The translations under genes were made by a program, and so were the position numbers. From the NCBI RefSeq assembly GCF_014192415.1, contig NZ_JACHXY010000001.1, forward strand, positions 1,178,001 through 1,242,000: 64,000 nucleotides of DNA. Direction: 5' to 3'. The notes beneath the pieces were generated by a model that was not told the DNA's origin, searched no databases, and worked only from the letters and a program-made list of their open reading frames with translations. This document shows, in pieces, positions 55,137 to 63,059 of this stretch; the first letter of the stretch is position 1, and every line of letters starts with the position of its first letter. The stretch comes from Microbacterium proteolyticum. Lineage in GTDB: Bacteria; Actinomycetota; Actinomycetes; Actinomycetales; Microbacteriaceae.

Positions 55137-55137
55137 C

Positions 55138-55187
55138 CCCGCGCTCTCGTGAACACGTGTGACGCGCGCGGCGGACGAGAGAGCGGG
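55138..55187. terminator. Terminator between kdpE and the convergent XRE gene
   Basis: An 11-of-12-bp stem (cccgcgctctcg / cgagagagcggg) starts 2 nt after the kdpE stop and ends 3 nt before the XRE gene stop on the other strand. Confidence 0.7.
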
Positions 55188-55189
55188 AT

Positions 55190-55468
55190 CTATTCGTCGG
55201 AAAGGCCCCGAATCCAGCGCTGCGGATCGATCTGGAACGACGAATGGAGGCGAACGAGCGTTTCCAATGTGGGATTCGCCCAGGGATAGTGCGAGAAACG
55301 TGCTCTCTCGATCCGACCCAGAGCCGGAGGCGCGATCCCCGCCCTCAGTGCGGCCTGTTCTTGGGAATACCCCAAGCTGTTACGAGCATTATGAACTTCG
55401 ATTGCGAGATTGCGCGAAAGACGTGCACAGATAATCTCGTGCGCGGATCCGACGGAGGGTCTAGTCAC
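55190..55468 (-). CDS. XRE-family DNA-binding protein
   Basis: The product has 92 residues from the GTG at 55468. A Cro/C1-type helix-turn-helix is at about 28-85 (ARNSLGYSQEQAALRAGIAPPALGRIER, key parts YSQEQAA and PPALGRIER). The base composition is less GC-rich than the flanking kdp and suf genes, which suggests acquisition. It overlaps the small frame upstream by four bases. It could be the regulator half of a lost or diverged toxin-antitoxin or phage unit; its target is unknown. Confidence 0.75.
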   Translation of the reverse strand: MTRPSVGSAHEIICARLSRNLAIEVHNARNSLGYSQEQAALRAGIAPPALGRIERARFSHYPWANPTLETLVRLHSSFQIDPQRWIRGLSDE

Positions 55469-55608
55469 GGCAGCCCCGGTTGCTGAACGAACGTTAACTC
55501 TTCATCTTCGCTCATGGTCGATTCAGCACCCAGAACATATATGTGTCCGTCACGCGGCGAGATCCCGAGTCTCCACGCCCCTTCAGGACCGTCCGGCGGT
55601 GCGCTCAC
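55465..55608 (-). CDS. Small unknown ORF overlapping the XRE gene
   Basis: The product has 47 residues from a possible GTG at 55608, reading VSAPPDGPEGAWRLG and ending SEDEELTFVQQPGLP. A longer frame back to 55731 is less protein-like. The four-base overlap with the XRE start (GTGA) is the main support. I recognise no family; it may be the remains of a longer gene. Confidence 0.3.
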   Translation of the reverse strand: MSAPPDGPEGAWRLGISPRDGHIYVLGAESTMSEDEELTFVQQPGLP

Positions 55609-55800
55609 GCAACGGTCGACCCGAGAAGGCTCGGCTGCGACGCGACGCCGATGACGGGGAGCTTCCGGCAGTCTTTCGCGGGGGGATTGCTCCCCCACCT
55701 CACCTTGATCCGACGCGACGTCGCCCGACAAGGAGCCGGGCGCGCGTGCGGTGTCGCGCGGGAGAGGACCCGGTCAGGTCCGCGGGATGCCTCGCCCCGC

Positions 55801-56061
55801 TCACTGCGACGGCGAGCCCTCGCGTGCGCGGCTCAGCGCGACCTGCGAGAGGAAGTCGATGACGGCGGACTCATCGGGCAACGCGAGGGGCTCGCCGTCA
55901 ACGACCAACTCGAACGCCCCCTTCGCCCGCGGCCGAATGCAGACGGGGCTGGTCCGAGGGCCGATCTCCCATCCGTCACCCTGTCGTCGGGGTCGCCATC
56001 CGTGGATGCGCAGGACGATTTCGAGAGAGGGCGCCTGATTCTCACGGCTCATGTCGGTCAC
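55801..56061 (-). CDS. Small protein of unknown function
   Basis: The product has 86 residues. The GTG at 56061 is 6 nt after TAATAT (minus strand, 56073-56068), which fits a leaderless start. The sequence mixes beta-prone segments (GWEIGPRTSPVCIRPRAKGAFELVVDG, abbreviated here by its ends) with a final helix (ALPDESAVIDFLSQVALSRA). I recognise no family. Composition is protein-like and distinct from the antisense frames. Confidence 0.5.
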   Translation of the reverse strand: MTDMSRENQAPSLEIVLRIHGWRPRRQGDGWEIGPRTSPVCIRPRAKGAFELVVDGEPLALPDESAVIDFLSQVALSRAREGSPSQ

Positions 56062-56356
56062 CCGGGGATATTAGTGCGTCGAGATTGCGGCGGAATTTCT
56101 TCTCTCTTCGCGAAGCTGCACAAATGGCGAAAGTTCGAAATGTGTTCATCATCCCCTGCGAAGCGCAAGTACAAACAATTACTGATCGCCACAACGTCAC
56201 ACGCGGGGATTTCCATTCCAGAACCCCAAATGACCGGTACGCCGTCTTTTCCACCGACCGGCAGCGCCGTCGTGGGCTGACCTCTACGCGAACGGCCCCC
56301 GCTCGCCTCCGCGCTGTTCGGGGGCGGCTCGGTGGCGGCGGCGACGTCCCTGCGAC
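56062..56356. other. Lower-GC intergenic patch
   Basis: The 295 bases here are visibly less GC-rich than the rest, with runs such as caaacaattactgatcg. Short frames on both strands are not convincing. A 7-bp hairpin (gcccccg / cgggggc, 56295-56325) may end the Cys-rich gene pair. Confidence 0.45.
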
Positions 56357-56461
56357 TCAGGAGAGCGGCTCGAAAGGTGCGAGGTCGTCGTCGTCGCGGG
56401 CCTCGAACTCCGCCTGCACGCGTGCGCAGCGGCAGCTGTAGACGATCGCGTGCAGCAGCAT
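56357..56461 (-). CDS. 34-residue ORF coupled to the Cys-rich gene
   Basis: The peptide starts MLLHAIVYSCRCARVQAEFE and ends in an acidic DDDDLAPFEPLS tail. Its ATG overlaps the stop of the preceding gene (ATGA), the usual coupling in this genome. The CRC motif echoes the Cys pairs of its neighbour. No family is recognised. Confidence 0.4.
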   Translation of the reverse strand: MLLHAIVYSCRCARVQAEFEARDDDDLAPFEPLS

Positions 56462-56937
56462 CACCGCACTTCCCCGAGGGTGTGGCACCCGGGGCAGGGG
56501 ACGGCGATGCGGTCGCCCACTCGTACGTCCCCGGGGAGCGCGACCGTGGCGCACGCCTCGCTGCCGTGCGCGTCGATCACTGCGAAGGGCTCGTCGTACG
56601 CGTGCGACACACGGCCGAGCAGTCGCGCCTCGCGCCACACCACGTCGAGTCCCGCGGGGCACGCGTCGAGGCGCAGTGTGTCGGGAGTGGCATCCACCAC
56701 CGTCGCCACGATCACCGTCGTCGACAGCGTCGCGGATGCCACCCCACCCGACGCCGGGATGACGGCAGGTCCCGTGCACTCGCAGGGCGTGCCGCAGATG
56801 TCGGCGTAACGGCCGACCGACATCGCCCGCACCGTGACGTCGTCGAGGGTGGGCACGGACCCCGCGGGCCACGCCGCGGAGTCGAAGGGCGACGGGATGC
56901 TGGATCGGAGGGTGGGGAGCAGGGCCGTGAGGGTCAT
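56461..56937 (-). CDS. Cys-rich protein of unknown function
   Basis: The product has 158 residues. It contains ICGTPCECTG (about 48-57) and PCPGC near the C terminus (about 149-153), two Cys clusters that could bind a metal together. There is no signal peptide or membrane segment. A beta-rich middle (TVIVATVVDATPDTLRLDACP) lies between. The coupled 34-residue ORF downstream also has a CRC motif. Function unknown; the pairing suggests a metal or redox role. Confidence 0.6.
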   Translation of the reverse strand: MTLTALLPTLRSSIPSPFDSAAWPAGSVPTLDDVTVRAMSVGRYADICGTPCECTGPAVIPASGGVASATLSTTVIVATVVDATPDTLRLDACPAGLDVVWREARLLGRVSHAYDEPFAVIDAHGSEACATVALPGDVRVGDRIAVPCPGCHTLGEVR

Positions 56938-57196
56938 GGCATCCGGTCTACGCCGATGACCGACGCCGATCCGGCGTCCTCACGGTTCCCGTGCGGGGCG
57001 CGCCGTGAACCTCACGCCGCTCAGGCGTGCGGAACTCCGGAGACCCCGGACGCGGGGCGCCCGATCAGAGGGGCGGATGCCCCCGAGTCCCGATCCTGCG
57101 GAGTTCGGCCCGGTCCTGCCACCCCGATCACGTCATCGACGCGGGTACCGCCGCGGCACGATCGTCCCGGCCGGCCGGGGCAGACGCATCCCCGCG

Positions 57197-57211
57197 TAGC
57201 CTGGAGGGGTG
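57197..57211 (+). promoter_or_regulatory. Probable -10 box of the leaderless sufS gene
   Basis: TAGCCT (57197-57202) ends 6 nt before the GTG at 57209. The GGAGGG between them is too close to act as a normal ribosome-binding site. Confidence 0.45.
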
Positions 57212-58471
57212 ACACTCCCCTTCGACGTCGCCGCCGTGCGAGCCGACTTCCCGATCCTCGAGACCGAGATCGACGGTCGGCCCCTCGTGTACCTCGACTC
57301 GGGAGCGACCAGCCAGAAGCCGCGCGCCGTGCTGAACGCCGAACGCGACTTCCTCGAGCGTGCGAACTCCGCCGTGCACCGCGGTGCGCACACGCTCGCC
57401 GCCGACGCGACCGAGCTCTTCGAGGACGCACGGATCACCGTCGCCGAGTTCGTCGGCGCCGAGCCCGAGCAGCTCGTCTGGACGAGCGGCGCCACCGGCG
57501 GCCTGAACCTGATCGCCGGTGCCCTCGGCTACGCGGGGCGCCTGCGTGCGGGCGACGAGATCGTCGTGACCGAGGCCGAGCATCACGCCAACCTCATCCC
57601 CTGGCAGGAGCTCGCCGCGCGCACGGGCGCGCGCCTGCGCCACATCCCCGTGCTCGACGACGGCATGCTCGACATGCACGCCGCGGCCGACCTCATCGGC
57701 GAGCGCACCAGGGTCGTCGCGTTCCCGCACGTCTCGAACGTGCTCGGCATCGTGAACCCCGTCGCCAAGCTCGTGACGCTCGCCCGCGGCGTCGGCGCGC
57801 TGACGGTGCTCGACGCGTGCCAGTCGGCGCCTCACCTCGCGCTCGACCTGCCGGCATCCGGAGTCGACCTCGCCGTCTTCTCGGGGCACAAGGTCTACGG
57901 TCCCTACGGCATCGGCGCTCTCTGGGGCCGCGACGAGGTGCTGGAGGCGCTGCCGCCCTTCACCACCGGCGGATCGATGATCACCACCGTCACCCTCGAC
58001 AAGGCCGAATATCTTCCGCCGCCGCAGCGCTTCGAGGCGGGCACGCAGCCGGTGTCGCAGGCGGTGGCGCTGGCCGCCGCGGTGCGCTGGCTCGGCGAGC
58101 ACGACCTCGCCGCCGCACACGCACACGAGGCGACGCTCGAAGCCCGCATGCGCGAAGGACTCCGCTCGATCGACGGCATCCGCCTGCTCGGAGACACGGA
58201 TGCCGCCGAGCGCATCGCCCTGCAGGCGTTCGCCGTCGACGGTGTGCACGCGCACGACGTGGGCCAGTTCCTCGACTCCCGCGGCGTGGCTGTGCGCGTC
58301 GGACACCACTGCGCGCAGCCGCTGCACCGCCGGTTCGGTCTGACGGCGTCGGTGCGCGCGAGCGCGGCGATCCACACGACCGAAGAGGAGATCGACACGT
58401 TCCTCGACGCCGTCTCGGGCGTTCGCGGGTTCTTCGGCGTCGGCGCGAGCACCGCGGGGGCACGCGCATGA
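57209..58471 (+). CDS. sufS: Cysteine desulfurase SufS
   Basis: The product has 420 residues. It is a PLP enzyme of aminotransferase class V that moves sulfur from cysteine to SufU. The PLP lysine is Lys228 in SGHKVYGP, the catalytic Cys368 lies in RVGHHCAQPLHRRFG, and EAEHHANLIPW and TSGATGGLN are conserved. SufS in type II systems needs SufU, which is the next gene, overlapping by ATGA. The rest of the suf operon is not in the window. Confidence 0.95.
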   Translation: MTLPFDVAAVRADFPILETEIDGRPLVYLDSGATSQKPRAVLNAERDFLERANSAVHRGAHTLAADATELFEDARITVAEFVGAEPEQLVWTSGATGGLNLIAGALGYAGRLRAGDEIVVTEAEHHANLIPWQELAARTGARLRHIPVLDDGMLDMHAAADLIGERTRVVAFPHVSNVLGIVNPVAKLVTLARGVGALTVLDACQSAPHLALDLPASGVDLAVFSGHKVYGPYGIGALWGRDEVLEALPPFTTGGSMITTVTLDKAEYLPPPQRFEAGTQPVSQAVALAAAVRWLGEHDLAAAHAHEATLEARMREGLRSIDGIRLLGDTDAAERIALQAFAVDGVHAHDVGQFLDSRGVAVRVGHHCAQPLHRRFGLTASVRASAAIHTTEEEIDTFLDAVSGVRGFFGVGASTAGARA

Positions 58472-58923
58472 GCGGGCTCGAGTCGCTGTACCAGGAGCTG
58501 ATCCTCGACCACGCGAAGAACCGTCGCGGCTTCGGCCTCGCCGAACCGGGTGCGCACAGCGCCACGGTTCATCAGCGCAACCCCATCTGCGGCGACGAGA
58601 TCACGCTCCGCGTCGACGTCGACGGCGACCGCGTGGCATCCGTCACGTGGGAGGGCGCGGGATGCTCGATCTCGCAGGCGTCGGCATCCATGCTCGTCGC
58701 CCTGCTGCAGGAGGACGGCGGCGACGAGGGGATGCCGACCGCCGACGCCTCGGCGTTGATCTCCGCGTTCCGCGAGGCGCTGCGCTCGCGCGGCAAGATC
58801 CCGCTCGACGAGGAGACCTTCGCCGACGCCTCCGCACTGTCGGGGGTGTCGAAGTACACCGCGCGCGTGAAGTGCGCGATGCTCGCGTGGGTCGCGCTCG
58901 AGGAAGGACTGCGGCAGGCCTGA
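58468..58923 (+). CDS. sufU: Iron-sulfur cluster assembly sulfurtransferase SufU
   Basis: The product has 151 residues. Zn/sulfur-site residues are Cys41 and Asp43 (NPICGDEI), Cys66 (GAGCSISQAS) and Cys136 (RVKCAMLAW). It accepts persulfide sulfur from SufS. The insertion between the second and third Cys, which marks SufU against IscU, is present (about 80-120). ATG at 58468 overlaps the sufS stop. Confidence 0.95.
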   Translation: MSGLESLYQELILDHAKNRRGFGLAEPGAHSATVHQRNPICGDEITLRVDVDGDRVASVTWEGAGCSISQASASMLVALLQEDGGDEGMPTADASALISAFREALRSRGKIPLDEETFADASALSGVSKYTARVKCAMLAWVALEEGLRQA

Positions 58924-58993
58924 CCTGCGTTTCGGACGCGCACCCCCGCGATGCCGCGCCAGGGCCGGCCCGTCCAGCCCGTCCAGACACGAC

Positions 58994-59059
58994 CTCAGCG
59001 ATCCGCGCAACCTCAGCGGTATCCACCCCATCGGCACGGACGTTGCGCAGATCCCTGAG
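58994..59059. repeat. Long inverted repeat after sufU
   Basis: An 18-bp imperfect stem (ctcagcgatccgcgcaac / gttgcgcagatccctgag, 16 matches) encloses a 30-nt loop. It lies 70 nt after the sufU stop and may end the suf transcript. Its sequence differs from the other two inverted-repeat families. Confidence 0.7.
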
Positions 59060-59152
59060 CGAGCGCGCCCCGTCCTACGGCGTCGTGCACGGCCCTGTGT
59101 CCGCGCCGACAGCGGCGCTATCCTGCCCCCAGACCGACGAGAGGTGGATGCC

Positions 59153-59596
59153 ATGGCGGGAAGCGGAGCGGGATTCAGCGACGAAGAACGCGCGGCGATG
59201 ACGCAGCGCGCCGAGGAGCTGAAGGCCATGAAGGGCCTCAAGGGCTCGGCGAAGCGCGAGAAGGAGAACGAGGCCTGCCTCGAAGCGATCGACAAGCTCG
59301 ACGGCGTCGACCGGGCGATGGCCGAACGCCTCCACGTCATCGTGTTGGAGGAGGCGCCGCACCTGACGCCCAAGACCTTCTACGGCTTCCCGGCGTACGC
59401 GAAGGACGGCAAGGTCGTCGTGTTCTACCAGCCCGCGTCGAAGTTCAAGACGCGCTACGGCACGGTCAGCTTCGACGACACCGCGCAGCTCGACGACGGT
59501 CCGATGTGGCCGGTGTCGTTCGCGGTGGTCGAGGTGACAGCCGAGGTCGAGAAGACCGTTCGCGACGCCGTGCGCCGGGCCTCCCCCTCGGAGTAG
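59153..59596 (+). CDS. DUF1801 (YdhG-like) protein
   Basis: The product has 147 residues from the ATG at 59153, with GAGAGG 8 nt upstream; a GTG at 59144 is an alternative. A possible -10 TATCCT is at 59119. The N-terminal helical part is Lys/Glu-rich (EELKAMKGLKGSAKREKENE, charged), and the C-terminal DUF1801 domain has TPKTFYGFPAYAKDGKVVVFYQP (core YGFPAY). Some relatives are called iron chaperones, but biochemical support is thin. It is a single gene. Confidence 0.78.
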   Translation: MAGSGAGFSDEERAAMTQRAEELKAMKGLKGSAKREKENEACLEAIDKLDGVDRAMAERLHVIVLEEAPHLTPKTFYGFPAYAKDGKVVVFYQPASKFKTRYGTVSFDDTAQLDDGPMWPVSFAVVEVTAEVEKTVRDAVRRASPSE

Positions 59597-59786
59597 CCGG
59601 CCCGCGCGGGTGACGCATCGAGTGGCGTCTCGCGCCATCCCTTGACGTTGCGATCATCGGCGTCTTGGCTGAGGGGTACCTCCGCGTCGCTCACGGCCGA
59701 ATCCGGTCGCACGTCGCGTCGGGTGTCGCCGCGGGTCCGCTCGCGCGACGCGACCAGGTCGGGTCGACCGGCCGGAGAGGACGACG

Positions 59787-61004
59787 ATGTCCGGTAACAA
59801 GGCAGTGGCGTACAAAGAACCCGGAGTGGTGGAGGTCATCGACACCCCCTACCCCGAGTTCGAGCTCAAGGACGGCCCGGGCGTGAACCCGGCAAACGTC
59901 GGCCGGAAGGTCCCCCACGGTGCGATCCTGCGCACCGTGTCCACCAACATCTGCGGCTCCGACCAGCACATGGTCCGCGGTCGCACGACCGCCCCCGCGG
60001 GCCTCGTGCTGGGCCACGAGATCACCGGCGAGGTGATCGAGGTCGGACCCGACGTCGAGTTCGTCAAGGTGGGCGACATCGTCTCGGTGCCGTTCAACAT
60101 CGCGTGCGGCCGGTGCCGCAACTGCAAGGAGGGCAAGACCGGCATCTGTCTGAACGTGAACCCCGACCGCCCCGGCAGCGCCTACGGCTATGTCGACATG
60201 GGCGGGTGGGTCGGCGGGCAGGCCGAGTACGTCCTCGTGCCCTATGCCGACTGGAACCTGCTGGTCTTCCCCGACCGCGAGCAGGCGCTCGAGAAGATCC
60301 TCGACCTGACGATGCTGTCCGACATCTTCCCCACCGGATTCCACGGCGCCTACACCGCCGGGGTCCGTCCGGGGTCGACCGTGTACGTCGCGGGCGCGGG
60401 TCCGGTCGGCATCGCCGCGGCCGTCGGCGCGCAGCTGCTCGGCGCGGCGGCGGTGCTCGTGGGCGACCTCAACCCGGAGCGCCTCGCACAGGTGCGCTCG
60501 CTCGGATTCGAGAGCGTCGACGTTTCGAAAGGCGACCCGGGAGAACAGATCGAGCAGATCCTCGGCGTCCCCGAAGTGGATGCCGCGGTCGACGCGGTCG
60601 GGTTCGAGGCGCGCGGTCACGGCTCCGACTCCGGCCACGAGGCACCGGCGACGGTGCTCAACTCGCTGTTCACGGTGACCGCGGCGGGCGGCGGGGTCGG
60701 CATCCCGGGTCTGTACGTCACGGGTGACCCCGGCGGAGTCGACGAGGCGGCCAAGGTCGGCTCGCTGTCGCTGCGACTCGGTCTCGGCTGGGCCAAGTCG
60801 CTGTCGTTCACCACGGGCCAGTGCCCGGTGATGAAGTACAACCGGCAGCTGATGATGGCGATCCTGCACGACAAGGTGCAGATCGCGAAGGCCGTCAACG
60901 CCACGCCCATCGGCCTCGACGACGCCCCGCAGGGCTACGCCGACTTCGACAAGGGCGCCCCGCGCAAGTACGTGCTGAACCCGAACGGGTACATCAAGAA
61001 CTGA
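59787..61004 (+). CDS. fdhA: Glutathione-independent formaldehyde dehydrogenase
   Basis: The product has 405 residues, close to the 399 of Pseudomonas putida FDH. It is a zinc alcohol-dehydrogenase family member that oxidises formaldehyde to formate with tightly bound NAD. The catalytic zinc site is Cys56 (NICGSDQH) and His77-Glu78 (GHEITGEV); the structural zinc Cys are 107, 110, 113 and 121; the NAD motif is AGAGPVGIAA. The QHMVRGR and FPTGFHGAYTAGV segments are typical of the class. It is monocistronic with a terminator. Confidence 0.92.
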   Translation: MSGNKAVAYKEPGVVEVIDTPYPEFELKDGPGVNPANVGRKVPHGAILRTVSTNICGSDQHMVRGRTTAPAGLVLGHEITGEVIEVGPDVEFVKVGDIVSVPFNIACGRCRNCKEGKTGICLNVNPDRPGSAYGYVDMGGWVGGQAEYVLVPYADWNLLVFPDREQALEKILDLTMLSDIFPTGFHGAYTAGVRPGSTVYVAGAGPVGIAAAVGAQLLGAAAVLVGDLNPERLAQVRSLGFESVDVSKGDPGEQIEQILGVPEVDAAVDAVGFEARGHGSDSGHEAPATVLNSLFTVTAAGGGVGIPGLYVTGDPGGVDEAAKVGSLSLRLGLGWAKSLSFTTGQCPVMKYNRQLMMAILHDKVQIAKAVNATPIGLDDAPQGYADFDKGAPRKYVLNPNGYIKN

Positions 61005-61013
61005 TCGGCGGAG

Positions 61014-61045
61014 CGGATGCCGCGGCCTCGGGGCCGCGGCATCCG
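61014..61045 (+). terminator. Terminator after the formaldehyde dehydrogenase gene
   Basis: A perfect 14-bp stem (cggatgccgcggcc / ggccgcggcatccg) with a TCGG loop is followed by GCTCTCGTTCTTC. The opposite-strand SRPBCC gene ends at 61063, so it may act both ways. Confidence 0.85.
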
Positions 61046-61062
61046 GCTCTCGTTCTTCGGGG

Positions 61063-62040
61063 TCAGGCGAGGACGACGCGCTCCATCCGCTCGAAGCTCT
61101 GCTCCATGCCGTCGACCATGCCGGTGGAGAGGACCGCGTCGCGGGTCGTGGCGTCCGGATACTCGATGAGCAGCGTGACGAGGGTCGCGCCGTCCTCCTC
61201 GTAGAGCGACAGGTCGTTCGTGGTGGAGGGCCAGTCGGTGCCGGTCATGTGCTCGGTCTGCACGATGCGACGCGGCTCGTCGACGAGCAGCGTCTCGCCG
61301 TCGAAGCCGAAGCCCTCGCCCTCGGTTCCCGCCTCGGGCTCCCACGCGATGCGGTAGTGCCCGCCGACCGAGACGTCGACCTCGCTGACGCTCATGCGCC
61401 ACCCGTCGGGACCGAGCATCCACTGCCGCATCAGGGCGGGCTCGACGTGCGCGCGCCACACGAGCTCGCGCGGGCCGTCGATGAGCCGCGTGATGCGCAC
61501 GTGCTGATCGTCGAGGATCTCGAGCTGCGTCCCCTTGCCGTGGGCGAACTCCCGCAGGCCCTGCAGCACGGCATCCAACTGGTTCATCGCCATCGTCGAT
61601 CCCTCGACCGCGCCCATCGCGATGAGCTGCTCGAGCGCCTCGAGCGAGTCGAAGAACGTGACGTTCGTCATCCGGGTGCCCTCGGCGGTGGCTTCGAACG
61701 CGAACGTCATGCGCATCGACGGCATGCCGGGGATGGCCTCCCCGTCCTCGTCGACGAAGGAGTCGATCACCTCGAAGCCACGGGGAGCATCGATGGCGAC
61801 GAACCTCCAGCTGCCCCGGGCGACCTCGCCGCCGGCGCTGCGCATCTCGTACCTGGCGCGCCCACCCGCCTCGAACGCGAACGAGGTGAAGGTCGCCGGC
61901 CACCCGGGAGGACCCCAGAACCGCTCGAGCTGACGCGGATCGGCGAACGCCGCCCATACCCGCTCCGGGGTGACCGGGAAGTCGGCGATCAAGGTCATGG
62001 TGAGGGCTTCGGCGTCGCTGTCGACGGATGTGACGGGCAT
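61063..62040 (-). CDS. Tandem SRPBCC (AHSA1-like) domain protein
   Basis: The product has 325 residues. Two START/Bet v1-like ligand-binding domains are joined: the first about 12-155 (PVTPERVWAAFADPRQLERFWGP), the second about 170-325 (IDGPRELVWRAHVEPALMRQWMLGPDGW, key WRAHVEPALMRQWMLGP). The ATG at 62040 has AAGGAG upstream. It is 19 nt behind an ArsR regulator, the usual arrangement of SRPBCC-ArsR pairs. Ligand unknown; most family members have one domain. Confidence 0.88.
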   Translation of the reverse strand: MPVTSVDSDAEALTMTLIADFPVTPERVWAAFADPRQLERFWGPPGWPATFTSFAFEAGGRARYEMRSAGGEVARGSWRFVAIDAPRGFEVIDSFVDEDGEAIPGMPSMRMTFAFEATAEGTRMTNVTFFDSLEALEQLIAMGAVEGSTMAMNQLDAVLQGLREFAHGKGTQLEILDDQHVRITRLIDGPRELVWRAHVEPALMRQWMLGPDGWRMSVSEVDVSVGGHYRIAWEPEAGTEGEGFGFDGETLLVDEPRRIVQTEHMTGTDWPSTTNDLSLYEEDGATLVTLLIEYPDATTRDAVLSTGMVDGMEQSFERMERVVLA

Positions 62041-62059
62041 GACGGGCTCCTTCGTCGGA

Positions 62060-62542
62060 TCAGGGGTGGGTGGGTTCGGTCGGCGGGGCGGATGCCGCGG
62101 CATCCCGCACCCCTGTGGGCGGGGCTGCGGCGGCTTGAGCGGTGGATGCCGTGGCATCCCGTGCCGCGGCGGGCGAGGCGGTGACGGATCGAGCGGCGGA
62201 TGCCGTGGCATCCGGTCTCTCGGCCAGCAGCGCGTCGAGCCGGTCGACGCGTCCGCGCCAGAGGTCTTCGTACGAACGCAGCAGGTCTTGCGCCCGGGCG
62301 AGCGCATCGGGGTCGGCACGCACGAGTCGCACCCTCCCCTCCGCGCGTTTGGTGACGAGCCGCGCCTCGGCGAGCACGGCGATGTGCTTCGACACCGCCG
62401 CGAACGACATCGCGTATGCCGTCGCCAGCTGCGTCACCGACTGCTCGGAGACCAGCGTGCGCCGCACGATGTCGCGTCGCGTGGCATCGGCCAGGGCGTG
62501 GAAGACCCGGTCGATGTCGGCGTCGCTCTGTTGTTCAACCAT
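62060..62542 (-). CDS. ArsR-family regulator of the SRPBCC gene
   Basis: The product has 160 residues from the ATG at 62542. A winged helix-turn-helix fills about 5-90 (DIDRVFHALADATRRDIVRR, SFAAVSKHIAVLAEARLVTKR). No Cys metal site is seen, which fits the subgroup that partners SRPBCC proteins. The Ala/Thr/Ser-rich tail from about 105 is made of a degenerate 18-residue repeat (see repeat at 62090). A palindrome overlaps its start codon, so autoregulation is likely. Confidence 0.87.
   Translation of the reverse strand: MVEQQSDADIDRVFHALADATRRDIVRRTLVSEQSVTQLATAYAMSFAAVSKHIAVLAEARLVTKRAEGRVRLVRADPDALARAQDLLRSYEDLWRGRVDRLDALLAERPDATASAARSVTASPAAARDATASTAQAAAAPPTGVRDAAASAPPTEPTHP
62090..62213 (-). 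repeat. 54-bp spaced repeats inside the ArsR tail
   Basis: Three copies of the palindrome GGATGCCGYGGCATCC start at 62090, 62144 and 62198, exactly 54 bp apart. They encode RDA(A/T)AS-type units at 18-residue spacing. Confidence 0.75.
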
Positions 62543-62549
62543 TTGGTTG
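62536..62549. promoter_or_regulatory. Palindrome over the ArsR start codon
   Basis: CAACCA-TT-TGGTTG is a perfect 6-bp inverted repeat that includes the ATG at 62542. Its place suits self-repression by the ArsR protein. Confidence 0.5.
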
Positions 62550-63056
62550 CACGTTAGCGTTGATCGAAAAGAGTCGCAAGGGGGTTCGTGTCGCGAACGC
62601 GTTCTCGTTGCACTTGCGGGCTTTTCAATGCACGAGTCCCGCTTGTCGTTGCGCGGGATGCAGCGAAACGCCGATGCCGATGCGCCCGCTGCGCTTCTCA
62701 GCAGGAGCATCAGCACCGAGCACGCAGCGTCGCGAGCCCGTAGGGAGGCCTCCAGGAGCGACCAGTCGACCTCGCGAAGCAGATCACAACCAGGCGCCGA
62801 TCGGCGGGTACCGAGCTCCACTGGGTGCCCGCGCCAGCGGGGCAGGTTTGCCGACTCTGGGCGCAGCCGATGGCGGTCGATGTCGGGCACGGTTCCCGGC
62901 GGTCCGGGCATTTGCACATCCCCGACCTGCTGGCCCAGCTCACCGACGGCACCGCCCCTCCCGCCCTCGCCGGCCGCCGGAGTCTGCGTACTTTTTAAGT
63001 CTTATTCGGCTTTATTCAAAACTAGTAAATCACCCTAAGGCTGCTAAGGTCTAACC
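62543..63056. other. 514-bp region of unclear content, AT-rich at its right end
   Basis: This lies between divergent ArsR and AAA-ATPase genes. Bases 62990-63056 are markedly AT-rich. An open frame about 62744-62998 ends with HLHIPDLLAQLTDGTAPPAL and a stop; it looks somewhat protein-like but has no start or known relative, so it may be a gene remnant. Confidence 0.4.
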
Positions 63057-63059
63057 GTG
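63045..63059 (+). promoter_or_regulatory. Probable -10 box of the leaderless AAA-ATPase gene
   Basis: TAAGGT (63045-63050) ends 6 nt before the GTG at 63057. No good -35 is visible in the AT-rich stretch upstream. Confidence 0.4.

Noticed and set aside
62550..62566. Eighth arabinan operator (ACGTTAGCGTTGATCG)
   Set aside because: It shares only GTTAGCG and lacks the downstream CA; it belongs to the ArsR upstream region.
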